Shown: positions 47,198-58,883, counted from the first letter of the stretch. The stretch is 64,000 nt of DNA from Eudorina sp. 2006-703-Eu-15 (GCA_003117195.1 BDSI01000022.1:254103-318102), one strand, 5' to 3'. The notes: generated by a model not told the origin, from the sequence alone. Translations and numbers: made by a program.

Positions 47198-49094
47198 AAA
47201 AGCACCCGTGAGGCCCCCCCACAAAGCCGAACTGAAACCCCCTTTCACTACTGCCCTACACAAACCGGAAGCGGCTCAAACAACAAAACCCCCCTGAGCT
47301 GGGCTGAGCTGATGCTGATGCTGTAGCTGCGAGCTGAAACTAATCTGACATTACTGCGGCGGCAGCCTGTGGGGCTGGCACAGGGTGGGCCAGGGACAGA
47401 TGGACCCGCAGCCTGGGCGCCTGCCCTTCGGCACGCTCGACAGAGCACAGGACACCTTCATGCGCCCATGAGGCTTCGAAGGCGTCCAGCGGAGCTGTCT
47501 TCAGCTGGGCGGTGATGTGAGAGAGTGGCAACCCAGCCATGGTGTCGTCGGGCAACGCTGCCATCCGGAAATGCGCCCACATGAGCCGTTGGAGCTCGCT
47601 GACCACCTGGGTGACGACCGCTTCGGAGGGGCAGGGCGCGGTGTCAGCGGCTTGGTGGTGGCACCAGACGGCCCACAGCCAGGTGGCCCGAAGGGCGGTC
47701 CAGAGGGTTTGCAGGCCCGGGCTGGGAGGGTACTAGCCCCAGGCGGCGGCCCAGTCTCCCAGCAGCAGTTCAACGCTCATCATTGGGGGGCCGGGCCCCC
47801 CGGTGATGGCCCCCAAGAGAGCCACCAGCCACTCACGAGCACCCTGGTACGCCGGGCAGGCCACAAAGATGTGGGTCAAGCTGTCCATGCACGGTTCTGG
47901 CCGCCATCGCCGCGGCTGCTGCTGCTGTGGCTGCTGCTGTGGCTGTTGGCAGGGTGGGTGGCTGCAGGCGGCGCGGTCCGGCCGGCCTTTGGTTGCGAGG
48001 TACAGGCCGCACGGGAGCCGTGCATGGTGCAGCCGCCACACCAGGGCCTTGGCCCGGTTGCTGGCCGGGCTGTCCCACAGCCGCTGCCAGGTCTTGTGCT
48101 TCTGGGCCGCCGTGGGTGCACCCAAGCCCGGCGGGTCTGGCGGTTCAGGCGGTTCAGGTGGGTCTGGCAGGTCAGGTGGGTCCGGCGGGCTCCCTGGCAG
48201 CGGCCCTGCGGGGGGGTAGTTGATGAAGGTAGATGGCCCAGCTGTCGAGGGGCCTGCCCCTGGGTCCCCCCGGCTGTGAGGACGCCGCTGAGTTGCCGGC
48301 AGCTGAGTGACACTGGCTGTGAACGGGGAGAGTGGGTTGCAACGTGGCCGCATCCAGGCTGCAGGCTGGACTGGGTGCATCCTGAACCAGCTGCTATGGC
48401 TGGGGGCCCGATTGGCTGCATGCTGCCGTCTCCATTCCTCCTCCAGGACCGTGAGTGCACTGCGATTACCCGGGAGTGTAGGCCACGCAGCAGGCGTCAG
48501 GGGTCCTGGGCCGTGGTCTCCCAAAGCCAGGCGTGCAGCTGTGAGACGGCGGCGGGTATCGCAGACTGTGTAGTGTACCAGTGGCAGGGTGCCATGGCCA
48601 TGACTGAGGGTTTTTTTTTTTTCTGAGAGGGACGTTACAAGGACAAAGGGACGGGGGTGGCACTGCACCTCGCTCCAGGGGCCCAGGAGCTGGTTCTCGG
48701 TTGGCCACAAGGCCGGCCGCTCAGCCGGTGGGGCAGCCTGGTACGCCAACCGCTCCGCCAGGGACCAGAAGCGGCGCGGCTATTTGCCTGGCAGGACACA
48801 GGCCGCCAGCCACGCTTCAGGGGCCGCTGGCCCGGCCGCTGTTGGTTCAGGGGTGACGAGGCGGCCGCTGGGCAGGGCAGCCAGTAGAGCTCCGGACGGG
48901 CTGCGGACCCAGTTGCTGTCCAGTGACACTTGCCAATTTGCTGCTTCAGGAAGTTCTGCGGTGAGGAGGCCACCTGGCAGGAGCTGGTGCCAGTCTGGAG
49001 GCACGGCGGCCAGCACAGCCTGCAGTTGGGGGTCACGCTGGGCCAGGGCTGGGGCTGCACGCAGGGCTGCCACGGTGCACGGTGCGTCGATGGG
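47198..49094 (-). mobile_element. LINE copy I: part of 3' UTR and ORF2 C-terminal domain
   Basis: A short 3' UTR piece (47198-47339), then ORF2 from its stop at 47340 up to the C-terminal domain, reaching MAALRAAPALAQRDPQLQ near 49073. Internal stops (for example tactag near 47730), a shortened PPD linker and a 43-nt insertion at 48611 break the frame. Confidence 0.8.
48611..48653 (-). mobile_element. Extremely truncated LINE insertion (43 nt)
   Basis: T12 followed by only about 31 nt of the LINE 3' terminus (CTGAGAGGGACGTTACAAGG...), inside the GAGGGGGTGGC target of copy I ORF2. Confidence 0.85.
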
Positions 49095-49569
49095 TTTTTT
49101 TTTTGTTTTTTTTTTCTGAGAGGGACGTTACAAGGACAAAGGGACGGAAGCAGACCAAGCAGCAAGCCGGGAAGAAGGCCAGACGGCAAGCAAAGACCAC
49201 CACACCGCAACCGAGCCCCAGAGGCACCAACCAGAAGGAAAGGGAACCAAGCAACGCCAACCTCACAGACAGGACGGGGACAGGGACAGGGCGGCAGAGG
49301 GAGAGAAAAGCTCCCAAAGCGGCAAAACGGCACAACAAGGCCGCACCTCCTACTCCAGGCCACCAGGCGAGACGGAAGGCCAAAGACGACCCACCCACGA
49401 ACAAACAAAAAACAACAAAAAAAGAAAAGAAAAACGGCTACAAAACCAGAACACAGCAACGAGGCAAACACTACCCAAAGACGCAGGGCAACACCCAACT
49501 GCAGCAGCCACAGAAGACACAAAGCAAACAACGGAAGCAACAACCTGCAGCAGCCCCAGAGAACACCGG
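49095..49569 (-). mobile_element. LINE 3' UTR copy J, tail T10-G-T10
   Basis: The tail is T10 G T10 next to CTGAGAGGG. It is truncated at AGAACACCGG, where a plus-strand 3' UTR fragment begins without a tail. Confidence 0.85.
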
Positions 49570-49775
49570 TGCTGGGGTCTAGGGGGGCCAGTGTTGTAGG
49601 GGTAAGGGCCTCCAGTGTTGGGTTGGCGAGGGAGGGGTGTTCCTGCTTGCTGCGCCCCGCAGGGTACCAGCCCTGGACGTTTCCCTTGCTCGTGGCGTGC
49701 TCGTGCTCTGCCGGGCCGGCGTCTGTTGGCGTGGCTGGTGGAGCGGCGCCCTGTTGTGCGGCCCTGCGGTGTGCT
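49570..49775 (+). mobile_element. LINE 3' UTR fragment, plus strand, no tail
   Basis: Early 3' UTR from TGCTGGGGTCTAGG to CTGCGGTGTGC, cut on the right by the tail of copy K. It is probably part of an older copy split by J and K. Confidence 0.75.
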
Positions 49776-50456
49776 TTTTTTTTTGTTTTTTTTTTCTGAA
49801 AGGGACGTTACAAGGACAAAGGGACGGAAGCAGACCAAGCAGCAAGCCGGGAAGAAGGCCAGACGGCAAGCAAAGACCACCACACCGCAACCGAGCCCCA
49901 GAGGCACCAACCAGAAGGAAAGGGAACCAAGCAACGCCAACCTCACAGACAGGACGGGGACAGGGACAGGGCGGCAGAGGGAGAGAAAAGCTCCCAAAGC
50001 GGCAAAACGGCACAACAAGGCCGCACCTCCTACTCCAGGCCAACAGGCGAGACGGAAGGCCAAAGACGACCCACCCACCAACAAACAACAAACAACAAAA
50101 AAAGAAAAGAAAAACAGCTACAAAACCAGAACACAGCAACGAGGCAAACACTACCCAAAGAAGCAGGGCAACACCCAACTGCAGCAGCCACAGAAGACAC
50201 AAAGCAAACAAACGGAAGCAACAACCCGCAGCAGCCCCAGGGAACACCGGAACTCCCAACAGAAGGAGACACACCAGACCGCCCAACCGAAGGAACCCAA
50301 CCCCCCCACCCCCCAAAAACAGACCCCCCAGGCTCGCACGAACCCAAAAGCACTGAGGTGCCGCCCAAGGCACAGGAGGCCAGGGCACGAGCACACCAAG
50401 GCGCCAAGCACGTCACGGCTGAACCCGGGTGCCGCTCGGTAGGGTCTCGAGCACGG
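49776..50456 (-). mobile_element. LINE 3' UTR copy K, same T10-G-T10 tail
   Basis: Carries exactly the same interrupted tail as copy J, then CTGAAAGGGACG (one change from the usual CTGAGAGGG). Nearly full 3' UTR, ending at GTCTCGAGCAC. Confidence 0.85.
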
Positions 50457-50636
50457 GTGGGCGAGGGACAGATGGACCCGCAGCTTGGGAGCCTGCCCGT
50501 CGGCTCGTTCGACAGAGCAGCTCGTTCGTGCTCTGCCGGGCCGGCGTCTGTTGGCGCGGCTGGCAGAGCGGCGCCCTGTTGTGCGGCCCTGCGGTGTGCT
50601 CGTGCTTGAGGGCACCCGGGTTCGGCCGTGACGTGC
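50457..50636. mobile_element. Small mosaic: subfamily-A ORF2 end (minus) joined to 3' UTR piece (plus)
   Basis: 50457-50520 matches the ORF2 end of the divergent copy A near 18590-18645 (GGGAGCCTGCCCGTCGGCTC). 50521-50636 is plus-strand early 3' UTR. No tail or target-site duplication marks the join, so recombination is likely. Confidence 0.65.
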
Positions 50637-50777
50637 TTTTTTTTTTTTTCTGAGAGGGACGTTACAAGGACAAAGGGACGGAAGCAGACCAAGCAGCAAG
50701 CCGGGAAGAAGGCCAGACGGCAAGCAAAGACCACCACACCGCAAGCGAGCCCCAGAGGCACCAACCAGAAGCGCCAC
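50637..50777 (-). mobile_element. Short LINE 3' end (~140 bp)
   Basis: Poly(T) then CTGAGAGGGACG, truncated after CACCAACCAGAAG. The next few bases (CGCCACCAG) match nothing else nearby. Confidence 0.8.
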
Positions 50778-51405
50778 CAGTGCTTGGCGCCTTGGTGTGC
50801 TCGTGCCCTGGCTTCCTGTGCCTTGGGCGGCACCTCGGTGCTTTTGGGTTCGTGCGAGCCTGGGGGGTCTGTTTTTGGGGGTGGGGGGTTTGGGTTCCTT
50901 CTGTTGGGCGGTCTGGTGTGTCTCCTTCTGTTGAGAGTTCCGGTGTTCTCTGGGGCTGCTGCAGGTTGTTGCTTCCGTTGTTTGCTTTGTGTCTTCTGTG
51001 GCTGCTGCAGTTGGGTGTTGCCCTGCTTCTTTGGGTAGTGTTTGCCTCGTTGCTGTGTTCTGGTTTTGTAGCTGTTTTTTCTTTTCTTTTTTTTGTTTTT
51101 TGTTGTTTGTTGGTGGGTGGGTCGTCTTTGGCCTTCCGTCTCGCCTGGTGGCCTGGAGTAGGAGGTGCGGCCTTGTTGTGCCGTTTTGCCGCTTTGGGAG
51201 CTTTTCTCTCCCTCTGCCACCCTGTCCCTGTCCCCGTCCTGTCTGTGAGGTTGGCGTTGCTTGGTTCCCTTTCCTTCTGGTTGGTGCCTCTGGGGCTCGG
51301 TTGCGGTGTGGTGGTCTTTGCTTGCCGTCTGGCCTTCTTCCCGGCTTGCTGCTTGGTCTGCTTCCGTCCCTTTGTCCTTGTAACGTCCCTCTCAGAAAAA
51401 AAAAA
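50778..51405 (+). mobile_element. LINE 3' UTR fragment with poly(A)
   Basis: Starts TGCTTGGCGCCTTGG, the same area where the fragment at 18668 starts, and ends TCTCAG plus A10. A SINE follows directly. Confidence 0.85.
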
Positions 51406-51606
51406 GTCGGAGGGTGCCCACCCGTTCCTGTCCCGTCTGGAGGTTTACAAGACTCTCACCCATCCTAAGTCATCCAGCTGGCCTGTGGAGACGCCCAGAA
51501 GCCCGGCACGCTAGCCGCTCGTGGAGTCGTGGCAGCATCAGAGGACCGCCAGACAACATAAAGAAAGGCACTACGTCCCGAGTCCTGGTTCCTTCAGAAA
51601 TATAAA
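51406..51606 (+). mobile_element. SINE copy, 5'-truncated
   Basis: Matches the 3' two-thirds of the SINE (GGAGGGTGCCCACCC to GGTTCCTTCAG). Its tail reads AAATATAAAA. The tRNA-like head is missing. Confidence 0.8.
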
Positions 51607-51916
51607 AACGCTGGTCAGGGGGACTGGCTCGGGCTGCCCTGGGGCGAGCAGGTGGGTGATGGGTTCCCTGACCTTGGCCTCCCGGCCGAGCTGGTGGAAC
51701 CAGCCGGTGCCTTTGTCTCCATGCCGGGTGTAGGCGGCATCCAGGGCGGCATTGCGGCGGGTTGAGGCCTGGGCCACACTGTCAGCCAGCTGCTTGCAGG
51801 CACGAGCGGCGTCCAGGCTAACAGGAGAGCCAGGGGCACTGCCATGCTGGGCCGCCAGAGCTGCGGCTGCGGCCTGCTGTGCAGCACGAAGGTCGGCCAC
51901 TTGCTCGCGGAGATGC
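51607..51916 (-). mobile_element. LINE ORF2 fragment (endonuclease-RT linker)
   Basis: Encodes in sense LREQVADLRAAQQ, CKQLADSVAQASTRRNAAL and GWFHQLGREAKVREPITHLL, the helical linker between endonuclease and RT. It is interrupted on the left side of its sense frame by the SINE and on the other by copy N. Confidence 0.8.
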
Positions 51917-53365
51917 TTTTTCTTTTCTGAGAGGGACGTTACAAGGACAAAGGGACGGAAGCAGACCAAGCAGCAAGCCGGGAAGAAGGCCAGACGGCAA
52001 GCAAAGACCACCACACCGCAACCGAGCCCCAGAGGCACCAACCAGAAGGAAAGGGAACCAAGCAACGCCAACCTCACAGACAGGACGGGGACAGGGACAG
52101 GGCGGCAGAGGGAGAGAAAAGCTCCCAAAGCGGCAAAACGGCACAACAAGGCCGCACCTCCTACTCCAGGCCACCAGGCGAGACGGAAGGCCAAAGACGA
52201 CCCACCCACCAACAAACAACAAAAAACAAAAAAAGAAAAGAAAAACAGCTACAAAACCAGAACACAGCAACGAGGCAAACACTACCCAAAGAAGCAGGGC
52301 AACACCCAACTGCAGCAGCCACAGAAGACACAAAGCAAACAACGGAAGCAACAACCTGCAGCAGCCCCAGAGAACACCGGAACTCCCAACAGAAGGAGAC
52401 ACACCAGACCGCCCAACAGAAGGAACCCAAACCCCCCACCCCCAAAAAACAGACCCCCCAGGCTCGCACGAACCCAAAAGCACCGAGGTGCCGCCCAAGG
52501 CATAGGAGGCCAGGGCACGAGCACACCAAGGCGCCAAGCACGGCGCGGCGCGGCGCGGTAGGGTCTCAAGCACGAGCACACCGCAGGGCCGCACAACAGG
52601 GCGCCGCTCTGCCAGCCACGCCAACAGACGCCGGCCCGGCAGAGCACGAGCACGCCACGAGCAAGGGAAACGTCCAGGGCTGGTACCCTGCGGGGCGCAG
52701 CAAGCAGGCACACCCCTCCCTCGCCAACCCAACACTGGAGGCCCTCATCCCTACAACACTGGCCCCCCTAGACCCCAGCACCCTCGAGGCCCCCCCACAA
52801 AGCCGAACTGAAACCCCCTTTCACTACTGCCCTACACAAACCGGAAACTGCTCACACAACAAACCCCCCTGAGCTGGGCTGAGCTGATGCTGATGCTGTA
52901 GCTGTAGCTGCGAGCTGAAACTAATCTGACATTACTGCGGCGTCAGCCTGTGGGGCTGGCACAGGGTGGGCCAGGGACAGATGGACCCGCAGCCTGGGCG
53001 CCTGCCCTTCGGCACGCTCGACAGAGCACAGCCCCGTCCTGTCTGTGAGGTTGGCGTTGCTTGGTTCCCTTTCCTTCTGGTTGGTGCCTCTGGGGCTCGG
53101 TTGCGGTGTGGTGGTCTTTGCTTGCCGTCTGGCCTTCTTCCCGGCTTGCTGCTTGGTCTGCTTCCGTCCCTTTGTCCTTGTAACGTCCCTCTCAGAAAAA
53201 AAAAAGCACAGGACACCTTCATGCGCCCATGAGGCTTCGAAGGCGTCCAGCGGAGCTGTCTTCAGCTGGGCGGTGATGTGAGAGAGTGGCAACCCAGCCA
53301 TGGTGTCGTCGGGCAACGCTGCCATCCGGAAATGCGCCCACATGAGCCGTGGCCTGTGGACTGTG
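51917..53365 (-). mobile_element. LINE copy N: 3' UTR and ORF2 end, interrupted 53032-53204
   Basis: The head TTTTTCTTTTCTGAGAGGG shows an impure tail. The nearly full 3' UTR carries a local GGCGC repeat (52541-52559) in place of the usual CACGTCACGGCC stretch. ORF2 end from 52921, split by a plus-strand 3' end (53032-53204) with target-site duplication AGCACAG at 53025 and 53205. Confidence 0.85.
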
Positions 53366-54291
53366 TAGTGTACCAGTGGCAGGGTGCCATGGTTTGCTGT
53401 GTTCTGGTTTTGTAGCCGTTTTTCTTTTCTTTTTTTGTTTTTGTTGTTTGTTGGTGGGTGGGTCGTCTTTGGCCTTCCGTCTCGCCTGGTGGCCTGGAGT
53501 AGGAGGTGCGGCCTTGTTGTGCCGTTTTGCCGCTTTGGGAGCTTTTCTCTCCCTCTGCCGCCCTGTCCCTGTCCCCGTCCTGTCTGTGAGGTTGGCGTTG
53601 CTTGGTTCCCTTTCCTTCTGGTTGGTGCCTCTGGGGCTCGGTTGCGGTGTGGTGGTCTTTGCTTGCCGTCTGGCCTTCTTCCCGGCTTGCTGCTTGGTCT
53701 GCTTCCGTCCCTTTGTCCTTGTAACGTCCCTCTCAGAAAAAAAAAAAAGCACAGGACACCTTCATGCGCCCATGAGGCTTCGAAGGCGTCCAGCGGAGCT
53801 GTCTTCAGCTGGGCGGTGATGTGAGAGAGTGGCAACCCAGCCATGGTGTCGTCGGGCAACGCTGCCATCCGGAAATGCGCCCACATGAGCCGTGGCCTGT
53901 GGACTGTGTAGTGTACCAGTGGCAGGGTGCCATGGTTTGCTGTGTTCTGGTTTTGTAGCCGTTTTTCTTTTCTTTTTTTGTTTTTGTTGTTTGTTGGTGG
54001 GTGGGTCGTCTTTGGCCTTCCGTCTCGCCTGGTGGCCTGGAGTAGGAGGTGCGGCCTTGTTGTGCCGTTTTGCCGCTTTGGGAGCTTTTCTCTCCCTCTG
54101 CCGCCCTGTCCCTGTCCCCGTCCTGTCTGTGAGGTTGGCGTTGCTTGGTTCCCTTTCCTTCTGGTTGGTGCCTCTGGGGCTCGGTTGCGGTGTGGTGGTC
54201 TTTGCTTGCCGTCTGGCCTTCTTCCCGGCTTGCTGCTTGGTCTGCTTCCGTCCCTTTGTCCTTGTAACGTCCCTCTCAGAAAAAAAAAATG
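53206..54291. repeat. Two tandem copies of a 543-bp mosaic unit
   Basis: GCACAGGACACC starts at 53206 and again at 53749. Each unit holds about 160 bp of minus-strand ORF2, about 40 bp of a more upstream ORF2 segment (GACTGTGTAGTGTACCAG), and about 340 bp of plus-strand 3' UTR with poly(A). By eye the two units are identical apart from tail length. Identical internal joins show the whole mosaic was duplicated after it formed. Confidence 0.85.
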
Positions 54292-54354
54292 GCCATGACT
54301 GAGGGGGGAGTCAAGGGTTTAGCGACGAGGGAACGCATGATCAGCTTCCAGGGC
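54292..54354 (-). mobile_element. Two small LINE ORF2 scraps
   Basis: GGCCATGACTGAGGGG (C-terminal domain) is followed by an unmatched TCAAGGGTTT and then CGCATGATCAGCTTCCAGGG from the RT end. They are joined without tails. Confidence 0.6.
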
Positions 54355-55370
54355 TTTTTTTTTTTTTTTTTCTGAGAGGGACGTTACAAGGACAAAGGGA
54401 CGGAAGCAGACCAAGCAGCAAGCCGGGAAGAAGGCCAGACGGCAAGCAAAGACCACCACACCGCAACCGAGCCCCAGAGGCACCAACCAGAAGGAAAGGG
54501 AACCAAGCAACGCCAACCTCACAGACAGGACGGGGACAGGGACAGGGCGGCAGAGGGAGAGAAAAGCTCCCAAAGCGGCAAAACGGCACAACAAGGCCGC
54601 ACCTCCTACTCCAGGCCACCAGGCGAGACGGAAGGCCAAAGACGACCCACCCACCAACAAACAACAAAAAACAAAAAAAAGAAAAGAAAAAACAGCTACA
54701 AAACCAGAACACAGCAACGAGGAAACACTACCCAAAGAAGCAGGGCAACACCCAACTGCAGCAGCCACAGAAGACACAAAGCAAACAACGGAAGCAACAA
54801 CCTGCAGCAGCCCCAGAGAACACCGGAACTCTCAACAGAAGGAGACACACCAGACCGCCCAACAGAAGGAACCCAAACCCCCCACCCCCAAAAACAGACC
54901 CCCCAGGCTCGCACGAACCCAAAAGCACCGAGGTGCCGCCCAAGGCACAGGAGGCCAGGGCACGAGCACACCAAGGCGCCAAGCACGTCACGGCCGAACC
55001 CGGGTGCCGCTCGGTAGGGCCTCGAGCACGAGCACACCGCAGGGCCGCACAACAGGGCGCCGCTCCACCAGCCACGCCAACAGACGCCGGCCCGGCAGAG
55101 CACGAGCACGCCACGAGCAAGGGAAACGTCCAGGGCTGGTACCCAGCGGGGCGCAGCAAGCAGGAACACCCCTCCCTCGCCAACCCAACACTGGAGGCCC
55201 TTACCCCTACAACACTGGCCCCCCTAGACCCCAGCACCCTCGAGGCCCCCCACAAAGCCGAACTGAAACCCCCTGTCACTTCTGCCCTACACAAACCGGA
55301 AACGGCTCACACAACAAACCCCCCTGAGCTGGGCTGAGCTGATGCTGTAGCTGTAGCTGCGAGCTGAAAA

Positions 55371-57338
55371 CTAATCTGACATTACTGCGGCGGCAGCCTG
55401 TGGGGCTGGCACAGGGTGGGCCAGGGACAGATGGACCCGCAGCCTGGGCGCCTGCCCTTCGGCACGCTCGACAGAGCACAGGACACCTTCATGCGCCCAT
55501 GAGGCTTCGAAGGCGTCCAGCGGAGCTGTCTTCAGCTGGGCGGTGATGTGAGAGAGTGGCAACCCAGCCATGGTGTCGTCGGGCAACGCTGCCATCCGGA
55601 AATGCGCCCACATGAGCCGTTGGAGCTCGCTGACCACCTGGGTGACGACCGCTTCGGAGGGGCAGGGCTCGGTGTCAGCAGCTTGGTGGTGGCACCAGAC
55701 GGCCCACAGCCAGGTGGCCCGAAGGGCGGTCCAGAGGGTTTGCAGGCCCGGGCTGGTTGGGTACTGGCCCCAGGCGGCGGCCCAGTCTCCCAGCAGCAGT
55801 GCAACGCTCATCATTGGGGGGCCGGGCCCCCCGGTGATGGCCCTCCAGAGAGCCATCAGCCACTCACGAGCACCCTTGTACGCCGGGCAGGCCACAAAGA
55901 TGTGGGTCAAGCTGTCCAGGCACGGTTCTGGCCGCCATCGCCGCGGCTGCTGCTGCTGTGGCTGCTGCTGTGGCCGTCGGCAGGGTGGGTGGCTGCAGGC
56001 GGCGCGGTCCGGCCGGCCTTTGGTTGCGAGGTACAGGCCGCACGGGAGCCGTGCATGCTGCAGACGCCACACCAGGGCCTTGGCCCGGTTGCTGGCCGGG
56101 CTGTCCCACAGCCGCTGCCAGGTCTTGTGCTTCTGGGCCGCCGTGGGTGCACCCAAGCCCGGCGGGTCTGGCGGTTCAGGCGGGTCAGGTGGGTCTGGCA
56201 GGTCAGGTGGGTCCGGCGGGGCGGGTGGGTCCACGGGGGCCAGCTGATCTGGTAGGTCCGGCGGGCTGCCTAGCAGCGGCCCTGCGGGGGGGTGGTGGAT
56301 GAAGGTAGATGGCCCAGCTGTCGAGGGGCCTGCCCCTGGGTCCCCCCGGCTGTGAGGACGCCGCTGAGTTGCCGGCAGCTGAGTGACACTGGCTGTGAAC
56401 GGGGAGAGTGGGTTGCAACGTGGCCGCATCCAGGCTGCAGGCTGGACTGGGTGCATCCTGAACCAGCTGCTATGGCTGGGGGCCCGATTGGCTGCATGCT
56501 GCCGTCTCCATTCCTCCTCCAGGACCGTGAGTGCACTGCGATTACTCGGGAGTGTAGGCCACGCAGCGGGCGTCAGGGGTCCTGGACCGTGGTCTCCCAA
56601 AGCCAGGCGTGCAGCTGTGAGACGGCGGCGGGTTTCGCAGACTGTGTAGTGTACCAGTGGCAGGGTGCCATGTCCATGACTGAGGGGGTGGCACTGCACC
56701 TCGCTCCAGGGGCCCAGGAGCTGGTTCTCGGTTGGCCACAAGGCCGGCCGCTCAGCCGGCGGGGCAGCCTGGTACGCCAACCGCTCCGCCAGGGACCAGA
56801 AGCGGCGCGGCTTTTTGCCTGGCAGGACACAGGCCGCCAGCCACGCGTCAGGGGCCGCTGGCCCGGCCGCTGTTGGTTCAGGGTTGACGAGGCGGCCACT
56901 GGGCAAGGCAGCCAGTAGAGCTCCGGACGGGCTGCGGACCCAGTTGCTGTCCAGTGACACTTGCCAATTTGCTGCTTCAGGAAGTTCTGCGGTCAGGAGG
57001 CCACCTGGCAGGAGCTGGTGCCAGTCTGGAGGCACGGCGGCCAGCACAGCCTGCAGTTGGGGGTCACGCTGGGCCAGGGCTGGGGCTGCACGCAGGGCTG
57101 CCACGGTGCACGGTGCGTCGATGGGTCCGCCCTCAGGCATACCGGGGGGCTGGAATGGCTGTCCTGTCACTGGGTCCCGAAGGGCTGCATTGTAGTACAG
57201 CGGCTCATGCAGCAGCGCCCGCGCGTCAGTGCCCTCAGGGTAAGGCAGCCGGCAGGGCTGTGAGGCCCGGAAGGATGTCACCAGGCTGGCCAGGTACGGG
57301 GGCAGGTTTGCCGGTGGGTCCACCGTCCCATACACCCA
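55371..57338 (-). pseudogene. LINE copy O ORF2 C-terminal domain, one open frame of ~650 codons
   Basis: Open without a stop from YGTVDPPANLPPYLASL to AAAVMSD. In order: a domain I do not recognise (QPCRLPYPEGTDARALLHEP; LVHYTVCETRRRLTAAR), a PPD/PPE-repeat linker of about 35 residues, KHKTWQRLWDSPASNRAKAL, a Gln-rich run, and a Cys/His segment (CSHPPC ... CLDSLTHIFVACPAYKG) like the zf-RVT domain of L1 ORF2 proteins. A ~100-residue conserved end follows. Its frame differs by one base from the RT upstream (see 57340). Confidence 0.8.
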
Positions 57339-57339
57339 A

Positions 57340-58883
57340 CCCCAGCCGGCGGTCCCCGGGGGGCCCAGTTAGCGAAGAGGGAGCGCATGATCAGCTTCCA
57401 GGGCTGCCGGCCTGGTTGGGCTAACTGCGCCAGGGTCTTGCCATGCAGCGCTGCAAGGAAGGAGTCAAGGTCAATGTGGCCAACCCCGCCACACTCGTGG
57501 TCTTGGCATGCCACCACTGGATCCGGCTTCAGCAGTGCACGACCATTGCACACCAGGGTAGCATCTTCAGGTAGCAACGACCAGGCTGTGAAGCCGTCGA
57601 TGCACTTCCGCAGCGCTGCCAGCTGGGGTGGGGAGGGCTGGACAAAGGAGAAGTGGAAGGCAAGGGCATTGCCCAATACCTGCTTGGCCACGTGGACCCT
57701 GCCAACGAAGCTGAGGCCATGCCGCCGCCACACCTGCCCGATGTTGTTCAGCCGTTGGATACGGCTGGCGTAGCAGAGGTTGGCCGCCAGGGTGGTGTCA
57801 GTGGTGAGCGGTACCCCAAGGTGGCGGGGCGGCTCCTCCCCAGGGAGAGGGAATTTGGCGCCCGTTGCCTCATTCACACCCCAGACCACACGGTGGGTTC
57901 CGAGCACCAGCCCCTTGCTGTTGCTGGCATTCTCCTTGGCGTTACTGGCCCGGCAGAAGAGCTGGACCGCTGCTTTGGCGACGGGGCCGTCCTCGTCAAC
58001 GTCCCGGACCGTGAGGACAGTATCGTCGGCATGGTGCGACACGGGCGGTGCAGGCTGTCCACTGGGGAGGGTGGGCGTGCGTAGCTGGCCTGAGGCGCAT
58101 AGATGGTGCAGGTACGCCGTGAGTGGCTCAAGTTGCAGGACCCAGAGGACAGGCGACAAGGTGCTGCCCTGCTCGAGGCCGTTCCGGACCGGGAACGGGG
58201 CTGACAGCTGGCCGTTGACCACGACACGGGAAGACCCATCTGACGTGAGGAGGCGGATCCACCGCTGCATGTTGGGTCCAAAACCCTTGGACTCGACCAC
58301 TCGGTACAGCCACGGACGGTGGACCCGGTCGTAGGCTTTCTCAATGTCCAGGAAGCGGAGGGCCGCGGATTGCTGGGACTGCTGCACATGCTCAGCCAGG
58401 GCCAGGTGGTACAAGAAATTGTCCCGGATATCCCGTCCCGCAATGAAGGCTGTTTGGAGCGGGTCCACCAGGTAATCCAAGGCCGGCTGTAGGCGGTTGC
58501 TGACCACTTTGCAGACGATTTTGTAATCGCACTGCAGGAGGGTGATGGGCCGGTAGCTGCTGAGGTCCGGCCGAGGCAGGCGCTTCCCCTTATAGATGAG
58601 AGAGATGATCCCTTCACGCCAGCTGCGGGGCAGGGATGCAGCAGCGGCCGCCCCGGAGGCGACGGAGCCCTGGTGGAAGGCTTCATTGGCGGCTGCAAGG
58701 AGCGGCGGCCCCAGCTGCTCCCACAGGACACGATAAACCTCGTACGGGACACCATCCGAACCCGGGGCCTTGCCATTCTGGCATGAAGCCAGGGCCACCA
58801 TGAGTTCCTCCAACTGGAGTTCCCCCTGGGCCCCTGCGCCATCAGAGCTGTCCCGCAGGTCGTCTGGCAGTCGCCGGCGAAGG
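57340..58883 (-). pseudogene. LINE copy O reverse transcriptase, open frame
   Basis: RT motifs in sense order: NGKAPGSDGVPYEVYRVLW, IISLIYKGK, SSYRPITLLQCDYKIV, QTAFIAGRDIRDN, AALRFLDIEKAYDRVHRPWL (catalytic Asp), RNGLEQGSTLSPVLW and HHADDTVLTVRDVDEDG (ADD). The thumb-side region (TLAANLCYASRIQRLNNIG; FVGRVHVAKQVLGNALAFHF) follows. No stop interrupts it, unlike the other copies. It leaves the frame of the C-terminal domain at the C6G4 run near 57355. Confidence 0.85.
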
